From contig NW_026262668.1 of NCBI RefSeq assembly GCF_021869535.1, positions 75,785,558 through 75,849,557 on the forward strand: DNA of 64,000 nt, read 5' to 3'. Both the position numbers and the translations under genes were made by a program. Position 1 is the first letter of the stretch. Each line of letters starts with the position of its first letter. Source of the stretch: Mytilus californianus. Its lineage: Eukaryota; Mollusca; Bivalvia; Mytilida; Mytilidae. The notes under the pieces were generated by a model. It saw nothing but the letters and a program-made list of their open reading frames with translations. It made no database searches and was not told where the DNA came from. Of this stretch, positions 34,250 through 44,500 are shown in pieces.

Positions 34250-34873
34250 GCATTAGGATTCACAAAGTATTAGTAACTAGATTTCAAATAGGAGTTACTC
34301 GGTTTTTGAGTGTATAGTAACACAATGTCATACACAACTTCTCTGAATCCATTTATTATGGCTTTAAGTGAAACGTGTACAACATACTTCGCATCATGTA
34401 TTTGTATAATGTGCTGTTGCTGTTGGTCAGATTCTAAGTTAAGTAAGATGAATTAGAGCAATGAAAAAGGGGAACATAATAGGATTCCCTTAGCTCACTT
34501 GATCAACTTCAATACAACGTGGAGGAGTATTTGGATATTTCTTATTACCTGTTCTTATCAAGGAAATTCTCTACCAGACCGCGTGAATCCTCCCATTTCT
34601 TTTTATACATGAAGCAGCGTTAATTTAAGTGATAATTACTTTTCGATCATAGGCATCCAAGTCTACCTTATAACAAGACAAGAATGTACTGTTTTCTTTG
34701 CTTCCTTGCACATCATTATTATAGCAGACAAAGAAAGACAGTGAATTTAAGAACCTTATTTAATTTCATCAATTATAAGACGTTAATATTTCAGAAATGT
34801 ATTCTTATTGTCCTATGTTTTATATATCAGACGTCATAATACTGAAATGGTGTTGTTGTTTTTGGTTTGTTTT

Positions 34874-34905
<32 letters not shown>

Positions 34906-36500
34906 GCATCATTGTCAAAATGCTAAACTGTAACATGGATTAGTATCGTTATTGGAGAAAAGCGTACAATAACATGTGTACCAATGGCACTTGAAATATC
35001 GGTAATTCTACATTATATTTTTAACAGTGTCCTCTTTTAATTGTACTACATTCTACAGTAAAATATGACAATTGAACACAAAATTGTGCAATAGACGGTT
35101 TGACTATAATTTCCAAAATAGATTTGCATTTGTAAGTATAACTACACCTTTCCCCTTGTGTAGTAGAATGGAAACATATTGTGTAGTATGGGACGACATA
35201 AAGGATCTTCCGGTCCTGAACAACGCCTGGTTGTCTGGTTTTTCACGTTTTTTCCCTATATAATGGCATCACTTTCGACTAAATCTAGTAATATTCTGAA
35301 GATGTGTTTCCAATTTATGAATTAAGGTTCAACGTATTTCGGTCATTTGGCATTACCATTTCGTAGACAAGTGTCATTGACAATATGAAGTTCACCAGTT
35401 GTAACGTGGCCAGTCAAATGATACTGGGGTTATGCAAAGTTGCAATCAGGATGTTTAGACTTGAAGTTGTCAATATTGGGATCCTACAAACATATTTGTT
35501 GTTGAAAATTATAGTAACAATATATGTGGTATTAAATAAGAGTTTATTGAAACAAATGGGACTTTACAGTAGAGAGGTATTATAGATTTGACTGATTTAT
35601 AATGAAGAATAATGCATAAATTGATGAGATTAAGACATTTGTTTGCAAAGGAAAGTTTAAAAAAGGATAATTTCTCTGGTTCATTTTCGTCAATCCCAAC
35701 TGGTCTTAAAAGTGTGATGTGCCATATCCAAGATGATAAGATGTAAATTTGTTTTGGTTTTAATTGACATTTGCTACAATGGATTCAAACCTGAAAGGAA
35801 AGTCAATTATAGAGACATCACGAAGAGTATATGATTATAACTATTATGACAATTGCTGCTGAGTTGAAAATATTCATCACATTATCTCGCTGCAGGAGGG
35901 AGGGACTACATAGAGTATCTATACCATCTTTTAATAATTACAATAAAATGCTGACGCAGTTCTCAGTTATCCATTCCAGTAATCTTTTTGTTTTGTCTTC
36001 GGGGGTTGTTGCAAGGTGAGGCTTGTACGTTATGTATATTTTTCTGTAAAACCGTTTGCTTCTGCTCTATGATATGCATTTATTGAGTTGACTGCAATCC
36101 AAAGCGACAGGTAATATATGCTTAGAAATATACGCGTGCTCCTTCGTAGCACCCTACTTTAATGACAGTTCGTAATGATTCAGCGAGCTTTTAGTGCTTT
36201 CTGTTGAGAGTCTGTCTTATTAGTTAATTATATGAAATTATTTGCATATCTTTGTCATATCTAGTACATCGATAAACTACTGTTGGTTTAATTAATCCCT
36301 GTAGCAGAATGTCGTTTTAGATCTTCGACATTCCTTTTTCTTTTTCTTTTTGTACTCGTCTTTAAAAGGGAGTTTTATGAAAAACACCAGGCCCGGTAGG
36401 TCAGGGATCATAAGTCCAGTATGGTTTAATTGGGTTCCAGGTGGGGCATTCAGTGTGATTTTATAGTAGAAAAATAAAATATGTAAATAAAAAGAAACTA
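34250..36500. other. AT-rich stretch with a T14-G20 homopolymer junction
   Basis: No coding frame or RNA gene recognised. T run at 34870-34883, directly followed by a G run at 34884-34903. Confidence 0.5.
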
Positions 36501-36504
36501 TTCG

Positions 36505-36710
36505 ACTGTCATACAAGTGAGAGGTTTAGCTAGCTATAAAACCAGGTTTAATCCACCATTTTCTACATAAGGAAATGCCTGTACCAAGTCAGGAATATGA
36601 CAATTGTTTTCGATTCGTTTGATGTTTTTTAACTTTTGATTTTGTCATTTGAAACTTTCCGTTTGAATTTTCCTTGGAGTTCGGTATTTTTGTTATTTTA
36701 ATTTTTTCCC
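36505..36710 (-). repeat. Interspersed repeat ('ACTTGTATGAC' family), inverted copy
   Basis: ATACAAGTGAGAGGTTTAGC, ATTTTCTACATAAGGAAATG, CTGTACCAAGTCAGGAATAT and CCTTGGAGTTCGGTATTTTT: the reverse of the 34.0-kb copy. Confidence 0.65.
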
Positions 36711-36714
36711 CTAA

Positions 36715-37640
36715 TTGATAACTGTTGTTTAGTGTGGGACAGCTTTAATACTTAGGTTTTATACAGAATATTAAGAATGTTCAAAATAGCTCCTCTAATT
36801 ACTGAAAGTATACGAGATGCTGATCATTTTGTGTATACAGTTATATTACTTAATATATTGCATATATCAACTCATTGAAAATAATAGGCATCATGTAAAC
36901 CTTTTTTTATTTTTATTTTTTTTTATGAAGAGGTCCTCAGTGCGGATAAGTTGTATAATAAAATGTGTTACCGTTTTAAAATAAAGTACTATTGTTGTTA
37001 TTCCAATCTCTATAATAGACTAATGTAACTGGTAAAGTTTTTGGAGAAATTTATCATAATAAAATAACATTATAATCAGTGCAAGTCACGACAAAAGAAT
37101 TGACCTTAATTTTCTCCTTGTAAAACCATAATAAACGGTACCAATTTTACTGTATCAGATACGCATTACCACAATTGATGTCTCTTCAGTGAAGCTCCAG
37201 GCAAACATTTTTTTGATGTAACAGTATAAAAGAAGGGCCTGACAGTGAATGAAGTGTATCAATAGCTTTCGTTTTATATATTTCAGGTAGGTTATACGAT
37301 TCTCTTAGTCGTTGTTATATGGAGGGTTACTGCAAACAAAAAAGCTGCTAAATCAAGGAGTTGAAGACAGGAACTTGGTAATGTCTTAGGTGTAGAATAT
37401 ACATTTCTATCAATCCGATTAAGGTATATCAACAATAAAGCAAGATTAAAATTTTATTATCACGACTGATGTCCATTTGTGGAGCTGTAAACTGCTAATT
37501 ACTTTCGAACAAACAAATACCTTGGTGTTCATATTTCTTCTTCGACTAGAATTTGTTATTACCCCTTTAGTATCTTCTTGTTTCTATTATGAAAGAAATC
37601 GACGAATTACTGAAGATGGTATGACATCAATAAAGTATAT
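36715..37640. other. AT-rich stretch, nothing recognised
   Basis: No coding frame or shared repeat recognised. A decayed Penelope-type fragment may lie near 37290-37360 (GGTTATACGATTCTC, AAAAAAGCTGCTAAATCAAG), but it is too short to call. Confidence 0.35.
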
Positions 37641-37651
37641 ATAAATGAGGT

Positions 37652-37669
37652 GGGGGGGGGGGGGGGGGG
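37652..37669. repeat. G18 homopolymer run
   Basis: Eighteen consecutive G. The open frame that begins here (poly-Gly start) is an artefact. Confidence 0.9.
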
Positions 37670-37724
37670 AATGAATAATCACTTGTTTTACTACGGTCGG
37701 GTTAATAAGTTATCATCCCAAATA

Positions 37725-38010
37725 AGAATTAATAAAAATAGCGAACTCAAGATAATTTTAAAAAGGGGGGAAGAAAGACCATTAAACCTGACAAAATCAA
37801 ACGTACGACTAAATCACGAATGCAAAACAACTGTCATATTCCAGAGCTGGTACAGGCATTTTCCAAAGAAAAATGTGAGTTTAATCTGGTTTGATAGTAA
37901 GTTTAACCTCCCACTTGTACGACAGTTGTTTATACAGTAGTTCCGCTGTGTGGAAAAAATTGGGTGAGCAACCTAAACAGACACAATAGGTTAATAAGAC
38001 ATTAAACCAT
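37725..38010 (+). repeat. Interspersed repeat ('ACTTGTATGAC' family)
   Basis: AGCGAACTCAAGATAATTTT, GAGCTGGTACAGGCATTTTC, CCCACTTGTACGACAGTTGT, then the GGGTGAGCAACCTAAACAGA block also seen after the 19.3- and 27.1-kb copies. Confidence 0.6.
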
Positions 38011-38219
38011 TGTGGTGACGTCAGCCTATTCATTTACCGTGGATTCTTTTTCTAGAATCAACGCGTCCTAAATCTGCCTCTGAAATTGACTCACTAAATT
38101 ATATTCAATTGTTTCCTTTGTGTGCCTAATTTCATTAAGTTTGAATTGGCTAATTTACTGATTTCTGTTCACTAATGGAATTAATTTAAAAACTTACCTT
38201 TAATTTTTGTAATTTTTAT

Positions 38220-38312
38220 ATGCCTTCACTGGGAATCGTACCCTTCCTTGAAATCTGTTATGTGTGACTGACATCAACACATCGACGAAACCTCTCGGCT
38301 ACCAATGGGTTA
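38220..38312 (-). repeat. tRNA-like SINE head relic
   Basis: The reverse strand has an A-box-like TTGGTAGCCGAGAGGTTTCG and, about 60 bases on, a B-box-like GGGTACGATTCCC. There is no complete cloverleaf, so a functional tRNA is not claimed. Confidence 0.35.
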
Positions 38313-38544
38313 CACTATAGATGTCTATTTTATATATTTAAATGAACATCTGATATACATTGGTTCATCGGACACACAGGGCTTGTACCTTTATATAGAC
38401 AAAATAGGCAGTCGTATAGTATGAGTTGGTAGCTGCGAGGTTAGCATGGTTAAAATCAATGAAGGATAGGGATTTGTCGGTTTAGGTTCGAATCCCTGTA
38501 TTCTCTCTGTTGTTCGAATTCTTAAGTTATCCTGTTTTTTTTCT

Positions 38545-38803
38545 AAGTTTGCATGTTATAGTGGATATTTTTGTAATAATAGCGAGTTTTACCGGTTTTT
38601 TTTTTAGTATTGGCTATTTCACATGTTTGAAACAAAAATGATTACATTCTATTTGTCAATTTTTGTTTTATAAATTTGCATGTTATAGTGGATATTTTTG
38701 TAATAATAGCGAGTTTTACCGTTTTTTTTTATTAGTATTGGCTATTTCACATGTTTGAAACAAAAATGATTACATTCTATTTGTCAATTTTTGTTTTATA
38801 AAT
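38545..38803. repeat. 127-bp direct tandem duplication, two copies
   Basis: GCATGTTATAGTGGATATTT starts at 38551 and again at 38678. The copies are nearly identical apart from a T-run length change, which suggests a recent event. Confidence 0.9.
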
Positions 38804-39243
38804 ATAGTATGATTTCATCTGTTTTGCTACATAATTTTACAAAGGTTTGTTCGCAAATTCCTATGCGAGAAAATCGTGATGTGCCTAGAGTGGTAGACAA
38901 ATTTCGATAACATACTTATTATATATACTTTATATATGCTTTTTGGTCGGGTTGTTGTCTCTTTGACACGTTCCCCATTTCCCATTTTAAATTTTATTTG
39001 AAATAATTTCGAATATGTCTTATTTTGTATAAACAGATAATATTCAGATGCCTGGTAATATAAAGATCTTTAAAGGTAGAAGTGTTATATTTGTATTTTG
39101 TTAACCTGTTAACCAATTAATTGTGATCTGAGATTTATCAATGCATCGTTGAACACGATAACATGGTTATTTAAAGTCACTTACAATACCTTCTAATTAA
39201 GAAAAGGCTTTAATTTTGAAAAGAAATTAACACAATAGTTTAA

Positions 39244-39352
39244 GTTATAGATACAATGGATAAGCGTAGATTCATGAAAAACAAACCATTCGCCCTCCGG
39301 GCTCATGGTTTCTTTTTCAAGAATCCACGCTTATCCATTGTATCTATATAAC
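39244..39352. repeat. Foldback hairpin, 109 bp
   Basis: GATACAATGGATAAGCGT near 39250 pairs with ACGCTTATCCATTGTATC near 39327. The apex is GC-rich (CGCCCTCCGGGCTC). Confidence 0.85.
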
Positions 39353-39354
39353 AT

Positions 39355-40135
39355 AATTTGGATCCAGCTGCCAAAACTGTGTAAGCATACATCAAAGACA
39401 TACAACACAACTGACTAAAAAATTCAAACAAACATACAATTAAATCTGACAAAGATGCCCACAAAACAGCTATTGTAGTTGTAAGTAAATCTGACAAAGA
39501 CTCCAACAAATCCGTTATTGTAGTTGTTAGTAAATCTGACAAAGACGCCAACAAAACAGCTATTGTAGTTGTTAGTAAATCTGACAAAGACGCCAACAAA
39601 ACAGTTATTGTAGTTGTTAGTAAATCTAACAAAGACGCCAACAAAACAGCTATTGTAGTTGTTAGTAAATCAGACAAAGACGCCAACAAACCGTTATTGT
39701 AGTTGTTAGTAAATCTGACTAAGACGCCAACTAAACCGTTATTGTAGCTGTTAGTAAATCTGACAAAGACGCCAACAAAACCGTTATTGTAGTTGTTAGT
39801 AAATCTGACAAAGACGCCAACAAAACAGTTATTGTAGTTGTTAGGAAATCTGACAAAGACGCCAACAAAACCGTTATTGTAGTTGATAGTAAATATGACA
39901 AAGAAGCCAACAAAACAGGTATAGTAGTTGATAGTAAATCTGATAAAGACGCCAAAAAAAAATGTTTGTAGTTGATAGTACATAAAACATAATGCGGTAC
40001 TAATATATACTTTCCTGATCAAGTACAAAATAAGTGAAATATAATTACAAGGGTAAGCCAAATGAAAACAACACCGTAAAAACCTCTTGCGTCCGAATAG
40101 CACCTCTGAACCCATCTGCACCAGGTTTATGTACT
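39355..40135 (+). repeat. Third member of the repeat that flanks the LINE in copies A and B
   Basis: GATCCAGCTGCCAAAACTGT and ACATACAACACAACTGACT at the left match 19547-19590 and 27350-27400. AATTACAAGGGTAA and AACACCGTAAAAACCTCTTG, then GCACCTCTGAACCCATCTGC at the right, match 20590 and 22545-22610. Here the minus-strand LINE block is absent, so it probably inserted into this family in the ancestor of A and B. Confidence 0.6.
39448..39985. repeat. 45-bp minisatellite, 12 units
   Basis: Units start at 39448, 39493, 39538, 39583, 39628, 39673, 39717, 39762, 39807, 39852, 39897 and 39942; one unit is 44 bp. The unit begins GACAAAGACGCCAACAAAAC and ends GTTGTTAGTAAATCT. Because 45 is divisible by three, frames stay open on both strands, which creates a 272-codon minus-strand frame (39303-40121) reading as a 15-residue repeat. 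I do not regard that frame as a gene: the 44-bp unit shifts its repeat phase and the element is a dispersed repeat. Confidence 0.9.
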
Positions 40136-40149
40136 AGAAACAATTGTCA

Positions 40150-41370
40150 AATATAGGCCTCTTTTCATCATGCTTGTTCGAACAAGATTTTTATATAGTA
40201 TTATTGTATATGAATGCAATTGCCATGCACATCAATTGAATAGAGTACATGTATTTGTGTGTTCTGCTGATTTATATATTTGGAAGTAATTGCATTTCTC
40301 GCTTATGTTTTGCTACCAAATAAGATATGTTTGTGATACCTTTTTAGTTGTCTGTATCAGATTCCGGCGTTTCAAAAACCAAAGTTATTTATTGTATATC
40401 CAGTTTTATTTCAATATTTCAATTTATAACAACTAAAACATATAGGAATGTTAAAAAGTAATAACAATTTCAAATAAAAGATAATCATTGACTGACGTAG
40501 AAAATTCTTGTTGTATTTAATGATATTTTCTAACTGTTCACAATATAAAACATTCCCATGAGTATCATGTTTTTTTTTCTTTTTCGGTCGCTTAAGTTTA
40601 ATTTCTTTAAGTCTATAACAATTCTTAATTCTTAAGGCGTAGGCATCTTGAACAAGGAGTACAAAACCTTTGACAGACGTTCCCGATACTGTTTGTTAAT
40701 TGGCAACGCCTCTTCCTTTTTAATAACACACAATTTATGAAGTCTTCTGTGACTTTGTACGTACATAAATTTCGGTATAAAATTGTAGAAGATTGGCTTT
40801 TGAATTAACCGACAGACTGACAGACATTAAAGTATACTAATTATTTTATTTTAAGACTCAGTGTCGAAATTCATTTTGCAGAATACATATCAAGTACGTA
40901 CGTCTACCAAAAACCTCCGTCAGTGAAGGCCCTTTTGTAGTAACAAGAAAAATGGTAGTTGAATGATAAGATAAAATAGTGTACAAAACCAATGTACATG
41001 TTCAAAAATGTGAAAACAAACAACCACTTGTAAAGATAATAATAAATAAAAATGTTCTCTCTCTCTCTATCTCTCCGACTCTTTCACTCTCTCCCTGCAT
41101 AAAGCATGTACACAATATACACCCATACACTAACATTATCACTGTTCACAAAAATATCACAATGTATAATAGCACTTTGTTTCTCTTTATGGCATCAAAT
41201 GTGTAGTTTGCAGTTCGACTCTTTATAAGTTCGACTCACTTTATATTACATATATTATGCATGTTTTATGACTGATGAGACACATTTCGTTGAATTTCAT
41301 TTGAAAAAAAAATATTGCACAAGTGTGACTATTAATTGTAGCACCAACATTTTCAATTGTTATCGGAGAT
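40150..41370. other. Non-coding stretch downstream of the G-alpha gene
   Basis: No gene recognised. It probably holds the 3' UTR of the G-alpha gene. A minus-strand AATAAA lies near 40850, about 520 bases past the stop, but other sites are possible. A CT-rich run (TCTCTCTCTCT) lies at about 41054. Confidence 0.4.
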
Positions 41371-41372
41371 TC

Positions 41373-41557
41373 CTAGATAATTCCAAAACGTTCCAAGTGT
41401 TTCCGAATGATCAACGTCCGGCAACCATTCAGAACTCTTTGGATATTATTAGTGTCCACTGCACAAGTATAATAATATTCACAACTATGATGTGTGTGCC
41501 ATTCTTTGTCTTGTTTTGTTGATCTGTGTTGGAGATTTATTTCACCTTTTACAATTT
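41373..41557 (-). CDS. G-alpha coding exon 9 (TCAV and C-terminal helix)
   Basis: Encodes [20 protein letters not shown] through [19 protein letters not shown] to LERFGII and stop TAG. TCAV is the last guanine-binding motif; the final helix contacts receptors. Acceptor TTTTACAG at 41558. Confidence 0.88.
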
Positions 41558-44500
41558 CTGTAAAATAAATATAAATTATGCAACATTGTTTACGCTTATA
41601 TTCCACAACTCTATTTAATGACGCATATATTTACTAATCATTTAGGTCTTTTTATCACAAAAAAGCGGAACTAAATAGGCAAATTTGCAAAACGGCTATG
41701 CATATTTGTCGTATATGGATTACTTATAACTTTTTCGTTCCCTATGTCTTCTGTATATGGAGACAGTTTTTAATGGGGTGTACAAATTTTCTTAATACTT
41801 TACTGAAAAAAGTGATTTAAACTATGTTTTCTGATTTTAAGATTGCATACTGGAAAAGATGTATATAATGCGAGTATTTCATGCACTTCAATACATGCTA
41901 AATTAGTAGAAAGATTCTTATTCTATATGTACAGAATGCTTTCTAATTGCGAACTAGAATGTAGTCGACTGGAGGCGTTATAGAGAAAATATTCGATTAA
42001 TTCGTAAACCGTAACATTTTAACATCTTATAAAAAGTCTGTTGTTATATTAAATGTGAATAAGCCACTTGTTCTTACCATAAATAGATGTTTGATATAAA
42101 CAGCTGTTTTTACGACATCTGGATGTAAATCTGGTCTTGAATTACTTCTCCCTTTCTTTTTCTTTTCCTCTGTCGTAGAAAATGAATCTAAGAATTCATT
42201 TTTCTCATTGTCTGTAAAATAATCAAACTGGTTATATGTTTTGCATTTTGATAATACAATTTGAAATATCTTTTTAATGAAAAATGAAATCATCAGAAAA
42301 AAAACCGATAAAAAGATAACAAAAAGTTGCAGATTTGACAAATTGCTATTATTAGTATTTCATTATTTATGACGCAGTCCATATTACATCTAACATCCTA
42401 TTTTCGGATCGTTTTAACTACTAGCAACATTCATTGTGTGTGATATTATAGTATTAATCAAAAACTCACTTGAAGCAGTAAATGAGTCGAAATCTGGGAA
42501 TATGTGTGGATATTTCTTCACAAGTTCAGCAATGCAACGACCTTTAGCGACTTTCTCTGCTAAGACGTCTATTTTATTCAAAAAGAGAAGAACAGAGACA
42601 TTCCGCAAGAACCTGTAAATTAAAAATAACACTTGAAAATACAATGTGTTAGTATAAAGATACAATGTGACATTTTATAAAACTTATCAAAATAGTTGCA
42701 TTTTGTCGTAGTGAGTGAAAACAGAACATTGGATGAAAATCAGATCTTATTTGACTCATTGTAAAATGAATAATAAATCGGTTAATATTGATGTAAAAAC
42801 GGTAGTAATATTGATATAAACAACAGATTACAAATTTATGTCATTCAACTTAGTCATTTTTTTCTGACAATTTAGCACAAATATTTGCACCGACTTCCCT
42901 TATTTATTACTCACTTTCATACTAAAGGTAGTTATAACAATTATTATTGATCAAACGAAAATTATTGTATGCTATGTCAAATCTATTTATACTTTACTTC
43001 CTGCGGCTTTTGTGGTCTATCGTTGTAATTTATGGAAGCAAATGAGATCATTTACCTTATTAATAAAGTGAAATACATTGTACATGTAGCTGAAATAAAA
43101 TTATTTGTAGCCTCTCAACAAATATTTTAATTTACCTGTTTTTCCATACTTGTTCAAATATTTCTAACGCTTCAAGTAGTCTGTTTTTGGTTGGATCTTC
43201 TCTCAAAGTTGTATCAAAGCTACCGCAGTCGACCATGAATAAAATTACAGCAACGCTGTCAAAAACTTGTATCCACTTCTTTCTTTCTCCTTGCTGACCA
43301 CCAACATCGAATACACTGTAGAGATAAAAACTGTTTTAGTACAGTACTGACGTAGACTATATACAAATATACATGGTTATATAAAAGCATGTATTTTCGT
43401 TAATCATTTGTTATTCTGGACATGCTTATTTGTCTTAATACATTCATTTAACAAAGCTAAAACAGTTTGTCGAAAATTAACGAGTTTGACGATAAAGGAA
43501 GACTAAAAAAGGAATCAAAGTTAAAAGTTTGTCAAGAATTACCGAGACTGACGAGAAAGGAAAAACTAAAATGGGAAACAAAGTTAAAACAATTTTTCGA
43601 GAATTACCGAGACTGACAATAAAGGAAAATTTAAAAGGAAAACGATTCTAATAAAATGATATCATGTTTGACTATGTACATGTATTGATACAACTAACCT
43701 GAATCTTACTTGGTTTCCACCATCAGGAACATTGAATTCAATATTCTGTATTGCAGTTGTCACCACTCGACACCGCAAGATATCTTGATCTGAGGGTACA
43801 TAGTCGTCATCGTACACTTCTTCTACCTTATCAAGAAAACTGAAACATAAAGAAAATTATGATTATTATAGATATTCATGTTGTTGCTTGGGTTACAGAA
43901 GGACATCATAATGAATGAACTGGAGAGAAAAAAAGGACCTGGAAACTAGATAATACAACGCTATAAGTGACTGGGGCAGTTTAACAATTATATAGTTTAT
44001 TTTTTTAATTATTTCAAAAAACCTGATTCAAATTTACGGGCTTGAACAATGCAATGTGATTCAAACAAAAAAGATTTTTGAAAAAAAACTATTGTATAGA
44101 AAATATGGACACATATATTATATTTTACTTGTATAGTGATTATTTTATCGAAGAAAGGAATATACCAAAAATAGCAACTACAGCTTTAAGCAAGTAACAT
44201 TCACTTTATGTTTATTGTGTGCAGTTTCACTAAAAAAAAACTTCAAAGGTAAAATACAGTATCGTGTAATTTACTATCCAGACATACAGTAAACCACTAA
44301 CATACCAGGTATATCTAAAGAAACTTACTATTGCGCACAATCTATTAACTGGAATTCGTGAGATCGACTGTAACATTCTTGCACACCTGAATCTGACCAA
44401 AGTTGTCGAACGTGTGTTGCAAATTCTTTCGTGTGTTGAATCATGGGGTTTCCTGCTTCTTCCAACATAAACTCCAAACTTTTGTAACTTTCTGTACTGC

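Noticed and set aside
37650..37940. 96-codon frame starting with poly-Gly
   Set aside because: Starts in a G18 run and continues through an interspersed repeat.
38455..38505. Second tRNA-like stretch with GGTTCGAATCC
   Set aside because: The B box is good, but no A box or cloverleaf is found at proper spacing.
39448..39985. CRISPR-like array
   Set aside because: Units are contiguous with no spacers; it is a eukaryotic minisatellite.
39303..40121. 272-codon minus-strand frame with a 15-residue periodicity
   Set aside because: It arises from the 45-bp minisatellite; the opposite strand is also open, and the same dispersed repeat elsewhere has no such frame.
43699..43720. Use of the stronger CAA/GTAAGA donor for G-alpha exon 5
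   Set aside because: It would put exon 6 out of frame and destroy FDVGGQ; the AG/GTTAGT donor keeps both.
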